From Acinetobacter corruptisaponis (GTDB taxonomy: Bacteria; Pseudomonadota; Gammaproteobacteria; Pseudomonadales; Moraxellaceae): a stretch of DNA of 64,000 nt. Position numbers and translations under genes: made by a program. Below the pieces are notes generated by a model. That model did no database searches, was not told where the DNA came from, and saw only the letters and a program-made list of their open reading frames with translations. Each line of letters opens with the position of its first letter. Position 1 is the first letter of the stretch. Shown here piece after piece: positions 56,260 through 64,000 of this stretch. The stretch covers positions 2,165,962 to 2,229,961 of the forward strand of contig NZ_CP125669.1 of NCBI RefSeq assembly GCF_030053775.1. The letters run 5' to 3'.

Positions 56260-56331
56260 CTTCTTTTACATTACGTTTAACTGTCCAATGAAAACCCCTA
56301 ACCTAAACATAGATTAGAGGTCTAAGTCTAT

Positions 56332-56616
56332 TTATTGATTGAGCAATTCAGCAATTTTTTTGGCTTCTAAGACCTCTTGGTAACTAAAATATTTTGCCGA
56401 AATATTTTCTGGAAGATAACCTTTAGGGCGTTCAGTATCAAATTCCTTACCATGATAACTTTGTTTAAAATCACCATTTTCTGTATAAACCGCATACCTC
56501 GGTCGAATACCTGTCCCTGTTTCACCAAATCTCACTTGATCAGTGGATTCCATATTTTCCAATACAATCTCAAGAAATATACCTAACTTATAAATAGGAT
56601 CGCCCCAAATCATCAT
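56332..56616 (-). CDS. Hypothetical protein, 94 aa
   Basis: Started at ATG 56616 because AAAGGAG lies 6 bases before it. Starts MMIWGDPIYKLGIFLEIVLEN, then RFGETGTGIRPRYAVYTENGDF, and a C-terminal FSYQEVLEAKKIAELL. No known family, no signal peptide or membrane helix. An isolated small cytosolic protein. Confidence 0.6.
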   Translation of the reverse strand: MMIWGDPIYKLGIFLEIVLENMESTDQVRFGETGTGIRPRYAVYTENGDFKQSYHGKEFDTERPKGYLPENISAKYFSYQEVLEAKKIAELLNQ

Positions 56617-56964
56617 TTTCTCCTTTAATTTAGTTTCCAAGATGAAATAAAAATCAATGTAAAAACTCTATTAATTTTGGTTTTCACATATATGAATACA
56701 AACGAGAGGGCGAGAAGTTAAGCGCAAAATGTAATTTTTTGTAATTAAAAATATAACTTATTGATATTAAAAATTTTTAATTTTATAAAAATCACCAAAA
56801 TTGATCACTTATTATCCACAATTTTTAAAGCATTTTCGTGAACTAATTTTAGTTTTCACGTTATATTTACACTTTCATTTTAGCCTGTGATGACATACCC
56901 TTTTTTATCAAGAGAATGCTAAGATAAGCCCCAAGTTTTTTGGTCAACATCTACTGGAAATCGT
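56617..56964. other. AT-rich spacer with nadC promoter
   Basis: 348 bases with no coding frame. It must hold the divergent promoters for nadC and the 94-aa gene; no convincing -35/-10 pair or hairpin was found. Confidence 0.4.
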
Positions 56965-57810
56965 ATGAGCATCCCACAATCTTTGCTTGAACAATCTATT
57001 CAAATCAATATTCAGCAAGCATTACAGGAAGATATTGGGGACGGCGACATCACTGCCCTGCTCACACCAGCGGATGAACAGGCCACTGCGACCATTATTA
57101 GCCGTGAAGAGATGATGTTGGCAGGACAACCTTGGGTCAATGCATTGATTCAGGCTTATGACAATACCGTTCAAGTCACTTGGTTAAAACAAGAGGGTGA
57201 AGTGGTTGCAGCCAATGAAGCATTTTTAAAGCTTGCTGGTTCTGCCCGTAGTCTTTTGACAGTAGAACGCCCTGCATTGAACTTCATCCAAACCCTGTCT
57301 GCGGTGGCAACCAAAACCGCAAGTTATGTAAAACAACTCGATGGTTTACATACCAAACTATTGGATACTCGTAAAACATTACCAGGCCTGCGTATTGCGC
57401 AAAAATATGCGGTTGGTATCGGTGGCGGACAAAACCACCGTTTAGGTTTGTTTGATGCATTCCTGATCAAGGAAAACCACATTATGGCGGTAGGTGGAAT
57501 TGCTCAGGCAATTGCCAAAGCCCATGAGATTGCCCCAGGAAAGCCTGTCGAAGTTGAAGTCGAAACTTGGGATGAACTGAATCAGGCACTGGAAGCAGGT
57601 GCAGATATTGTGATGCTGGATAATTTCAGCCAGCAACAAATGATTGATGCCGTGAAACACGTTGCAGGACGTTGCAAACTGGAAGCATCAGGCAATATCA
57701 CCATTGAGAACCTACGTGAAGTTGCCAGCACAGGGGTTGACTACATTTCGATGGGCGTATTGACCAAAGATGTGAGAGCTGTTGATTTATCCATGCGTTT
57801 TAACGGCTAG
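56965..57810 (+). CDS. nadC: Quinolinate phosphoribosyltransferase (NadC)
   Basis: A 281-aa enzyme converting quinolinate and PRPP to nicotinate mononucleotide in NAD synthesis. LQEDIGDGDITALLTPA near 18, FIQTLSAVATKTASYV near 110, LDTRKTLPGLRIAQKYAVGIGGGQNHRLGLFDAFLIKENH near 135-175, VEVEVETWDELNQALEAGADIVMLDNF near 196 and EASGNITIENLREVASTGVDYISMG near 238 are canonical. Its last 4 bases overlap the convergent small gene. Confidence 0.96.
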   Translation: MSIPQSLLEQSIQINIQQALQEDIGDGDITALLTPADEQATATIISREEMMLAGQPWVNALIQAYDNTVQVTWLKQEGEVVAANEAFLKLAGSARSLLTVERPALNFIQTLSAVATKTASYVKQLDGLHTKLLDTRKTLPGLRIAQKYAVGIGGGQNHRLGLFDAFLIKENHIMAVGGIAQAIAKAHEIAPGKPVEVEVETWDELNQALEAGADIVMLDNFSQQQMIDAVKHVAGRCKLEASGNITIENLREVASTGVDYISMGVLTKDVRAVDLSMRFNG

Positions 57811-58001
57811 ACCTGTTCGGAATCATCTTCCTCTATAGTTGTTTTATCTTTAGCCGAAGCATCTGCAACCTTTGGGGTTTCAGATGTCTTGAGCTGTTCA
57901 GTCCAAGCTGACTTGGCTTCAGTTGAATCAGTTGGACGTGGATCAGCTGCCATGAGAACGAAAGTCACTGCGGTAAGAAATACTAAAAAAACCTGTAACA
58001 T
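57807..58001 (-). CDS. Small exported or membrane-anchored acidic protein
   Basis: A 64-aa protein starting MLQVFLVFLTAVTFVLMAADPRP, a single N-terminal hydrophobic segment, followed by a polar acidic tail (TTIEEDDSEQV). GGGAT precedes ATG 58001. It overlaps the end of nadC by 4 bases on the opposite strand. Family unknown. The composition is that of an anchored or secreted disordered peptide. Confidence 0.55.
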   Translation of the reverse strand: MLQVFLVFLTAVTFVLMAADPRPTDSTEAKSAWTEQLKTSETPKVADASAKDKTTIEEDDSEQV

Positions 58002-58199
58002 GATTATCCCTATTTATTGTTCCTGTTTGATTTGCTTAATCTAACAGGGCAAAGTGAGATGAATTTGCTGGCTTTGTTACAACATACGCAGACTAAGTGA
58101 ATTTATGTTGAGGATGATGTCTTTCTGTCCATTTTTATTCCCTATGTAAATATACAATCCAAGTCATTCAATTTATGAAAAGAATAAATACCTGTAACG

Positions 58200-58445
58200 A
58201 TGGAAATTATTTTTGAAGTTGGTTTTCATATTATCAGTGCTATCTTTCGCTTTATCTTGGTCTTGGTAAATATCCTCTTAGACATCATTGTTGAAATGGG
58301 AGTTCGTGCGACAGGCTATGGAATTGTTTACTGTTATCGCTTTGGGCAAAATGTCGATATAGACAGTTTTGAAGTCATTTTGATGGGATTTCTCTTTTGG
58401 CTTGGGCTTATTCCATTCAGCCTTTATATTTTTGTATTCAAATAA
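58200..58445 (+). CDS. Small membrane protein, 81 aa
   Basis: Two hydrophobic segments (EVGFHIISAIFRFILVLVNILLDIIV; FEVILMGFLFWLGLIPFSLYIF). No family recognised and no clear Shine-Dalgarno site before ATG 58200, so the coding call is moderate. It lies alone between two minus-strand genes. Confidence 0.5.
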   Translation: MEIIFEVGFHIISAIFRFILVLVNILLDIIVEMGVRATGYGIVYCYRFGQNVDIDSFEVILMGFLFWLGLIPFSLYIFVFK

Positions 58446-58464
58446 CAATCATTGGACAAAAAAA

Positions 58465-58491
58465 AGGCGGTCTAAAGTAGCCAGACCGCCT
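58465..58491 (-). terminator. Terminator of rph
   Basis: AGGCGGTCT arms (58465-58473 and 58483-58491) with a 9-base loop; on the minus strand it is followed by a run of eight T, 18 bases after the rph stop. Confidence 0.88.
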
Positions 58492-58508
58492 GCACTATCA
58501 ACTGGAAA

Positions 58509-59225
58509 TTACCAACCGAGTGCCTGCTGTTGTTTCTGAATCAGTTCTGCGATTCCTTTTTCTGCAAGCTCCAACATGGCATTACACTGGCTACGGGTAA
58601 ACGGCTTGTCTTCTGCCGTTCCCTGAATCTCAATAAATTCACCAGCCTGTGTCATCACCACGTTTAAATCCGTTTGGCAATTTGAATCTTCTTCGTAGCA
58701 GAGGTCGAGTAAAACCTCGTCCTGATACATCCCCACCGAGATGGCTGCCACCAGACCTTTTAACGGGTCCTGTTTAATTTTCTTGTTGCTGAGCAACACA
58801 TTCATCGCATCAACCAGTGCAACCGCCGCCCCTGTAATTGCTGCGGTACGCGTACCACCATCCGCCTGAATCACATCACAGTCGATGGTGATGGTGTTTT
58901 CACCGAGCTTTTTCAGGTCAACCATTGCTCGTAAACTACGACCAATTAAACGCTGGATTTCCTGGGTACGGCCTGTCTGTTTTCCCCGTGCCGCCTCACG
59001 ATCACTTCGTGTATGCGTTGAACGCGGTAACATGCCATATTCCGCAGTGACCCAGCCTTGCCCTTGTCCTTTCAAAAAGCGTGGTACTGAGTTGTCAATA
59101 CTCGCTGTACACAACACCTTGGTATGACCAAATTCAACCAAAACTGAACCCTCTGCATAGCGGGTATAGTTACGGGTAATTTTTACCTCACGTAACTGGT
59201 CTAATGTTCGTTGGTCAATACGCAT
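58509..59225 (-). CDS. rph: Ribonuclease PH
   Basis: A 238-aa phosphorolytic 3'-5' exoribonuclease trimming tRNA 3' ends. [59 protein letters not shown] near 57, [16 protein letters not shown] near 85 and [18 protein letters not shown] near 115 are canonical. Full family length. Followed by its own terminator. Confidence 0.96.
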   Translation of the reverse strand: MRIDQRTLDQLREVKITRNYTRYAEGSVLVEFGHTKVLCTASIDNSVPRFLKGQGQGWVTAEYGMLPRSTHTRSDREAARGKQTGRTQEIQRLIGRSLRAMVDLKKLGENTITIDCDVIQADGGTRTAAITGAAVALVDAMNVLLSNKKIKQDPLKGLVAAISVGMYQDEVLLDLCYEEDSNCQTDLNVVMTQAGEFIEIQGTAEDKPFTRSQCNAMLELAEKGIAELIQKQQQALGW

Positions 59226-59299
59226 AACAATTCCTCAATCCTATGGCACAATATGTATTGCGCCATAGTATAAGGCTTTTCAGCTCAAGGATTGTGTAT

Positions 59300-60448
59300 T
59301 TAAGCGAATTTAAACTTAGCTTTAAACTTACTAACTGCCTGACTCAAGTGTCCACGTACATCATTTGGCAATGAACATTTCGCCAAAGCCACCCACACAG
59401 TACCAAACTGTTTCATAAAGTTGGCTTCGTTATAATTGATGCCATATTCAGCACATAAAGCACGGATTTGTGGGGCAACTTGTTCATAACGATTGGCAGG
59501 CATATCAGGGAACAAGTGATGCTCAATCTGGTGGCTCAAATTACCACTCATAAAGTGCATCCATTTACCGCCCGTAAAGTTACTTGAGCCACGAATCTGA
59601 CGTAAATACCACTCTGCCTTGGTTTCCGTTGCAGTATTGTCAGGCTCAAAAATTTCTGCGTCTTCAGTAAAGTGACCATTAAAAATCACCGCAGAAGCCC
59701 AAAGATTACGCATAATATTTGCGACTGCATTGCCCGCCAATACAGGAATAAAGTTGATGGTCGCAATCGCAGGGAAGAACACATAATCTTTTAGCGTCTG
59801 GCGAGTTGCCTTTTTACGAAACTCGGCCGCATCTGCCCAGACTTGTTTCCAGCTTTTGGTTTTATGGATAATCGCATCTTCCAAATGCAGGTTTTGCACA
59901 CCCACATACCATTGGAAGAAGAACATCAATTGTAATGCCAACGGAATATTCAATAAGTTTAATGGCATCCATTCCTGTTTTTCACTGACACGCAGGATGC
60001 CATAACCAACATCATGGTCTTGCCCAATAATATTGGTATAAGTGTGGTGCATATAGTTATGGGTATAACGCCAGTCATTACCTGAACAGGTATTGTCCCA
60101 ATCGTAGTTTTCGCCACGCAAACTTGGGTCATTGAGCCAGTCAAATTGACCGTGCATTACATTATGTCCAAGTTCCATATTTTCCACGATTTTAGACACA
60201 CCTAGCATGGCTGTCCCCACCAGCCATACAGGTGGAATCCAGCCACCAAACATCAACATGCCACGAGATGCGATTTCGGTATAACGCACAAAGTTACGTA
60301 CTTTGTAGATATATTTTGAGTCTTCTTCACCCAAATTTTTCATCACGTTTAAACGGATTTCTTCGACACGGCGACCAAATTCCTGAACTTGTTCAGGGCT
60401 TAAATGTGCTGATTTTGATGCTGATTTTAATTCTACTGCCATATTCAT
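59300..60448 (-). CDS. Membrane fatty acid desaturase (DesA3-like)
   Basis: A 382-aa integral membrane di-iron desaturase. Three histidine boxes are visible: LGHNVMHGQFDW near 93, NYMHHTYTN near 131 and HQIEHHLFPD near 310. Membrane helices surround them. It introduces double bonds into acyl chains for membrane fluidity. It receives electrons from the ferredoxin reductase encoded just upstream (34-base gap), and both lie under the TetR-type operators at 61543-61617. Start ATG 60448 with GGA upstream. Confidence 0.9.
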   Translation of the reverse strand: MNMAVELKSASKSAHLSPEQVQEFGRRVEEIRLNVMKNLGEEDSKYIYKVRNFVRYTEIASRGMLMFGGWIPPVWLVGTAMLGVSKIVENMELGHNVMHGQFDWLNDPSLRGENYDWDNTCSGNDWRYTHNYMHHTYTNIIGQDHDVGYGILRVSEKQEWMPLNLLNIPLALQLMFFFQWYVGVQNLHLEDAIIHKTKSWKQVWADAAEFRKKATRQTLKDYVFFPAIATINFIPVLAGNAVANIMRNLWASAVIFNGHFTEDAEIFEPDNTATETKAEWYLRQIRGSSNFTGGKWMHFMSGNLSHQIEHHLFPDMPANRYEQVAPQIRALCAEYGINYNEANFMKQFGTVWVALAKCSLPNDVRGHLSQAVSKFKAKFKFA

Positions 60449-60482
60449 AATCGTATTCCTTTAATTCTGAGTAACGCTGGGT

Positions 60483-61508
60483 TTATAGGTCAATGGTCAC
60501 AGGACTAAGTGCCTGACTGACGCACAATTTAATGGCTTGGTTAGGTTGATCATCAATTTCACCTGTAAGCAGGTTTTTGGTGACACCACTGACCTTGGTA
60601 CAACTACAGCGATTACATACCCCCATACGGCAGCCGTGTTGCGGACGTAATCCTGCTTCTTCTGCGCTACTCAATAAATTTGTGGTCGCAATAAACTCTT
60701 GTTGCGCTCTGCGGAAACTAATTGGTTGCGCTTCACTGCTCTGCTCAATTTGAACAGGCTGGAAAAATTCCTGATGAAAATTCGATGCAGCATTGCATTG
60801 TTGATAAATCTCCTGCGCCTGACGCATCATGGCATGGTGACCACAGGCATAGGCTTGCATGGTTTGAAAGTCAGGCACTCGTTCCGCCAAAAGTTCAACC
60901 GTTAAATGCTGCTTCTGTTGTGTGGTATTAAAAAAATGATACTTCACTTGTGGATACTGCTCTGCTAGAGCCGCCATCTCGCTATGGAAGATTTCGTCAC
61001 GGTTAAAATACACCACGTGAACTTCTTTTAAATTCTGTGCAATAGCTTGTTGTAACAGTGAATAAATCGCTGTAATCCCCGAGCCTGATGCAATCAATAA
61101 TGCAGCTTGTGATCCTTGATGCAGAACAAAATCACCTTGCGCCTGTGAAATCTCAAGACTATCACCCACATGCAAAAGTTGCGCTGCGCTTGACACCAAG
61201 CCCTGTACTTTAATGCCCAGACGAATTTCGCCTTGTGCGGTCACATCAATAATTGAGTAGCTACGTTGATGATAAACCCCGTGAATCATCAAGGTAAGCA
61301 AAATACTTTGACCTGCACGTACCGCAGCGATATCAAAGTTTTTGTTTGGTTTTAAAGTCAATAAAACCATATCTTTACTTAAAGACTGTACCCCAGTCAC
61401 TTCAGCAAGGATGCGTTTCCATGCAAAAGTCGGCTTGATTTTCTGTAAGATAAAATCAACAAAATCTTCTCTAACCCAATGTGGCTGATAGCTTAACTGT
61501 GCGTTCAT
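60483..61508 (-). CDS. Flavodoxin/ferredoxin reductase with C-terminal 2Fe-2S domain
   Basis: A 341-aa electron-transfer protein from ATG 61508 (GAGGAACTT upstream). An FNR-like FAD domain has GQSILLTLMIHGVYHQRSYSI near 68; the NAD domain has LLIASGSGITAIYSLL near 137 and YACGHHAMMRQAQEIY. The C-terminal plant-type ferredoxin has GCRMGVCNRCSC near 297 with four Cys (the last in IKLCVSQAL). It supplies electrons to the desaturase downstream. The same gene pair is known in Pseudomonas as desB-desC under DesT. Confidence 0.9.
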   Translation of the reverse strand: MNAQLSYQPHWVREDFVDFILQKIKPTFAWKRILAEVTGVQSLSKDMVLLTLKPNKNFDIAAVRAGQSILLTLMIHGVYHQRSYSIIDVTAQGEIRLGIKVQGLVSSAAQLLHVGDSLEISQAQGDFVLHQGSQAALLIASGSGITAIYSLLQQAIAQNLKEVHVVYFNRDEIFHSEMAALAEQYPQVKYHFFNTTQQKQHLTVELLAERVPDFQTMQAYACGHHAMMRQAQEIYQQCNAASNFHQEFFQPVQIEQSSEAQPISFRRAQQEFIATTNLLSSAEEAGLRPQHGCRMGVCNRCSCTKVSGVTKNLLTGEIDDQPNQAIKLCVSQALSPVTIDL

Positions 61509-61542
61509 AAGTTCCTCGTTTTGTATCTGGCTATTTATCTTG

Positions 61543-61560
61543 AGTGAACGTATGTTCATG
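61543..61560. promoter_or_regulatory. DesT/FabR-like operator, site 1
   Basis: AGTGAACGTATGTTCATG contains the perfect dyad TGAAC-GTAT-GTTCA, 35 bases before the reductase ATG. Confidence 0.65.
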
Positions 61561-61561
61561 T

Positions 61562-61579
61562 AGTGAACATATGTACACT
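61562..61579. promoter_or_regulatory. DesT/FabR-like operator, site 2
   Basis: AGTGAACATATGTACACT, an imperfect palindrome 19 bases from site 1 (start to start). Confidence 0.65.
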
Positions 61580-61599
61580 ATATTTATTTGTGTTCACTG

Positions 61600-61617
61600 A
61601 GTCAACACTTGTTCACT
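61600..61617. promoter_or_regulatory. DesT/FabR-like operator, site 3
   Basis: AGTCAACACTTGTTCACT, whose complement AGTGAACAAGTGTTGACT is close to the Pseudomonas DesT site (AGTGAACGCTTGTTGACT, recalled). 38 bases from site 2. Confidence 0.65.
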
Positions 61618-61820
61618 AATTTTTTGAATATTTTTTATTCTTTTTTATAAGTGGCTAAAAATCATGAAAAAATAAGTGATTTAAACTTGATGCTTTTTGC
61701 CCAGCCACAACACCCTGGTTTTGGACAAGCAGGAATCTGTCTTATTTAGCAATGGTTGGGACTAAAAAAGTTTTGTTTTTTTTGCTAGACTCTGCTGTAT
61801 GGTTTTAATGGAACTTATTC

Positions 61821-62471
61821 ATGTCGATTAGAGATGAACGAAAACAACAGAGTCGGCAGGCTCTACTGGATGCAGCACTTCATCTCAGTACCTCTGGGCG
61901 CTCATTTAGTAGCATTAGTTTGCGTGAGGTGGCTCGCGAAGTTGGGTTGGTGCCAACGGCGTTCTATCGTCATTTTCAGGACATGGATACATTGGGACAG
62001 GAGCTGGTCGACCAGGTCTCGCTACATTTAAAAAGCCTAATCCATCAATTGGGACAAAGCTATCTACAGCATGGCGGAAGCGCCAAAACCCGTACCAGCA
62101 TTGAACTGTTTGTACAGGCAGTCAACCATAGCCCGCAGCAGTGGCAATTCATGATTGCTGAACGCTGGGGCGGTTCTGAGACGGTAAGAATCGCAATCGC
62201 ACGGGAAATTGAGTTTTTGATTGAGGACCTTGCCATTGATTTGTGCAAGCTTGAAACCTTTAAGCACATTAAAGAGTCCAAGGACCTGCAAGTGCTATCC
62301 ACCATCCTGATCAATATGTCATTTACATGGGCGATGACCTGGATCAACCTCCCGAAACAGTTCACGATTGATCATTTATTAGAACAACAGAACCTGTTTA
62401 TTGACAACGCGGCGACTCAGGTACGCTTATTATTCCGTGGCATCTCCAACTGGGAACCACAAAATGCCTGA
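61821..62471 (+). CDS. TetR-family regulator of unsaturated fatty acid synthesis (DesT/FabR-like)
   Basis: A 216-aa repressor-like protein. The N-terminal helix-turn-helix is SRQALLDAALHLSTSGRSFSSISLREVAREVGLVPTAFYRHFQDMDTLGQEL. SSISLREVAREVGLVPTAFYRHF is the FabR/DesT pattern. The C-terminal domain binds acyl-CoA in that family. It is divergent from the desaturase operon across a 312-base spacer with three AGTGAAC operators. It probably senses the saturation state of acyl-CoA and controls the desaturase pair; Acinetobacter function is inferred. Confidence 0.88.
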   Translation: MSIRDERKQQSRQALLDAALHLSTSGRSFSSISLREVAREVGLVPTAFYRHFQDMDTLGQELVDQVSLHLKSLIHQLGQSYLQHGGSAKTRTSIELFVQAVNHSPQQWQFMIAERWGGSETVRIAIAREIEFLIEDLAIDLCKLETFKHIKESKDLQVLSTILINMSFTWAMTWINLPKQFTIDHLLEQQNLFIDNAATQVRLLFRGISNWEPQNA

Positions 62472-62504
62472 TCATATCTAGGCCATGGTTTGATATATAA
62501 AAGC

Positions 62505-62534
62505 ATTGCCTAACGTTGTTATGCGTTAGACAAT
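62505..62534. promoter_or_regulatory. Operator-like dyad upstream of second TetR gene
   Basis: ATTGcCTAACG (62505-62515), 8-base spacer, CGTTAGaCAAT (62524-62534), one mismatch in 11-base arms, 43 bases before the ATG. Likely autoregulatory. Confidence 0.6.
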
Positions 62535-62576
62535 AGTGCGATGCCGTTTAGAACACTATGAGGAGCTATAAGCACC

Positions 62577-63212
62577 ATGAATCCTGATCGTCATACGCAG
62601 TTCTTAATTCGTAAAGAAAAAATTTTGCAGGTTGCGGAAAAGCTATTACTCGAAAACAACCAAGAAATGACCCTGGATGAACTGGTTGCCGAACTGGACA
62701 TTGCCAAAGGCACCTTGTACAAACATTTCCGCAGTAAAAATGAGCTGCTACTGGAACTGATTATTCAGAATGAAAAGGAAATTCTCAAAATCTCGGATCG
62801 ATACAATACCGATTTCAAGGAGTATGCCCCACGCTACATGCTGCATCACTTAACCGCGCCAAGCCGCACCATCCTGCTGCATCAACTCGAAGAACATCTC
62901 ACCATGACCGAGTCAAAGCTGAAGCACCTGTTTGATGAGTTGTATGCGGTTCGCCAGCAACGTATTGTTTCACTAAAAGAGATGACCGAGAAATATTTAA
63001 AGTCACTTAACTATGATATGTCGATCCGTGATTACCTGTCCTATATCTGGTCCTTGACCTACGGTGCCGCCCTATTGCTTAACTCAAGCTATTACCAGCG
63101 TTCAATTGGTTCCCGCCAGAAGCTGATCAACCTCTATGTCAGTCAGGCGCTGTCACTACCGACCCAGACGGTACAGATTGATTTAAAAGAGTTTCAACTG
63201 GAACAGTCCTAA
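62577..63212 (+). CDS. TetR-family transcriptional regulator
   Basis: A 211-aa protein. HTH: EKILQVAEKLLLENNQEMTLDELVAELDIAKGTLYKHFRSKNELLLELI, strongly TetR. The ligand domain has TESKLKHLFDELYAVRQQRI and IRDYLSYIWSLTYGAALLLNSSYYQRS. Target genes unknown; the dyad just upstream implies autoregulation. AGGAG lies 11 bases before ATG 62577. Followed by its own terminator. Confidence 0.88.
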   Translation: MNPDRHTQFLIRKEKILQVAEKLLLENNQEMTLDELVAELDIAKGTLYKHFRSKNELLLELIIQNEKEILKISDRYNTDFKEYAPRYMLHHLTAPSRTILLHQLEEHLTMTESKLKHLFDELYAVRQQRIVSLKEMTEKYLKSLNYDMSIRDYLSYIWSLTYGAALLLNSSYYQRSIGSRQKLINLYVSQALSLPTQTVQIDLKEFQLEQS

Positions 63213-63215
63213 AAT

Positions 63216-63245
63216 AAAAAGGACTGTATTGAACAGTCCTTTTTT
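63216..63245. terminator. Terminator between convergent TetR gene and dsbA
   Basis: AAAAAGGACTGT (63216-63227), loop ATTGA, ACAGTCCTTTTTT; works in both directions. Confidence 0.9.
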
Positions 63246-63263
63246 ACGCTACAAACCAGTAAA

Positions 63264-63887
63264 TTACTTACCGCCCTTACGTTCTTTTTCAAGCAGATAG
63301 TCAACTACCTGGGTTACCTTGCCATCTTCACCCTGCACCACATATTTGCCTGCGACCACCACGGCTGGCACACCCGTCAACTGGTATTGCTGTGCCAACT
63401 GATTAGATTCAGCCACTTTTGCAGTGATCGGGAATGAATTAAACATGCTGTTGAACTTCTGCTCAGGCACACCATAGTTTGCAAAGAATTTTGCCTGTGA
63501 AGCCTGGTCAAAAATCTGCTGACCGCCATCATGGATGGCGTGGAACAGTGGAATATGGGTTTTCTTACGCACACCCAGTGCCTCTGACACATAGTAGCCA
63601 CGGGCACCCTGTTCCCATACCTTGTTCATTGCCGCTGGGGTACGCAGGAAATAGACATCTTTTGGAATTTTCTTTAACCATGCCTGCATGTGCGGTTCAA
63701 GCTTGAAGCAGTGCGGGCATCCATACCAGAAGAATTCACGTACTTCGATTTGGCCTGCTGGCGCCGCGGTCTTACCTGGGTTGGCCACCACGGTATAGTC
63801 CTTGCCAGCAACAAAATCAGCAGCCATTGCATTCATTGAAAACGCCATTACAACTGCACTTAAACCACTTAATACTAACTTTTTCAT
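63264..63887 (-). CDS. dsbA: Thiol:disulfide interchange protein DsbA
   Basis: A 207-aa periplasmic oxidase from ATG 63887 with signal peptide MKKLVLSGLSAVVMAFSMNA-MA. Active site FFWYGCPHCFKLEPHM near residue 50 (C-P-H-C), cis-proline loop LTGVPAVVVAGKYVV near 170. It introduces disulfides into secreted proteins. The final 89 bases of the window (63912-64000) hold its upstream region with no complete feature. Confidence 0.93.
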   Translation of the reverse strand: MKKLVLSGLSAVVMAFSMNAMAADFVAGKDYTVVANPGKTAAPAGQIEVREFFWYGCPHCFKLEPHMQAWLKKIPKDVYFLRTPAAMNKVWEQGARGYYVSEALGVRKKTHIPLFHAIHDGGQQIFDQASQAKFFANYGVPEQKFNSMFNSFPITAKVAESNQLAQQYQLTGVPAVVVAGKYVVQGEDGKVTQVVDYLLEKERKGGK

Positions 63888-64000
63888 TGAGTTTGCTTTT
63901 CCTCTAAGCATTTTTCGTAAGTTTATATGCTAAATATAAAACAAACACGACCAATTCGTTTTGCTTCTGTGAAGTTTTTTATTGGATTTATCGCTTTTTT

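Overview
The window looks like an Acinetobacter chromosome. It is AT-rich, and its gene order matches the Acinetobacter capsule (K) locus neighbourhood: fkpA-wzc-wza, then rmlBDAC and glycosyltransferases, itrA-galU-ugd-pgi-galE-pgm, tyrB, and gntR-prpB-prpC-acnD. murJ, ampD, nadC, rph, a desaturase pair with TetR regulators and dsbA lie on the other flank. A sequence matching the ParB site parS at 29200-29215 fits a position in the origin-proximal part of the chromosome.

Layout. 1-14146 is an ABC-transporter-dependent (group 2/3) capsule locus. It holds the start of kpsC, a Kdo supply set (kpsF/kdsD, kdsC, kdsA), a glycosyltransferase and a split alpha/beta hydrolase on the plus strand. Converging on the minus strand are kpsM-kpsT-kpsE-kpsD followed by five assembly or modification genes. 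14457-19838 holds housekeeping and small hypothetical genes (rraB, a GNAT, rluA, a DMT transporter, a DUF4126 protein, a 47-aa zinc ribbon). 19948-22015 is an AT-rich two-gene cassette: a DUF3696-type AAA ATPase overlapping a 252-aa protein whose C-terminus resembles small secreted nuclease toxins. It sits just behind the acnD terminator and is a candidate defence module. 22079-27482 is the 2-methylcitrate operon under a GntR repressor with two identical operators. 27924-30749 carries tyrB, parS and pgm. 30840-48136 is a Wzx/Wzy capsule biosynthesis locus, and 48632-51933 is its wza-wzc export pair. 52118-63887 is core genome.

How the genes work together. The cell appears to encode two separate capsule-type export routes within about 50 kb: KpsCDEMT on a Kdo-linked lipid anchor, and Wza-Wzc with Wzx/Wzy. 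In the second locus galU, rmlA, rmlB, rmlD and rmlC make dTDP-L-rhamnose. The epimerase at 37556-38689 looks like a dTDP-L-rhamnose 4-epimerase, suggesting 6-deoxy-L-talose, with an adjacent O-acetyltransferase. Two unusual points stand out: wzb is absent and Wzc has lost its Walker A and Walker B residues, so the tyrosine phosphorylation cycle thought to drive Wzy-dependent export seems to be missing. The Ugd homologue also lacks the usual catalytic cysteine.

All functional calls rest on recognisable motifs, lengths and gene order read by eye. No database search was possible.
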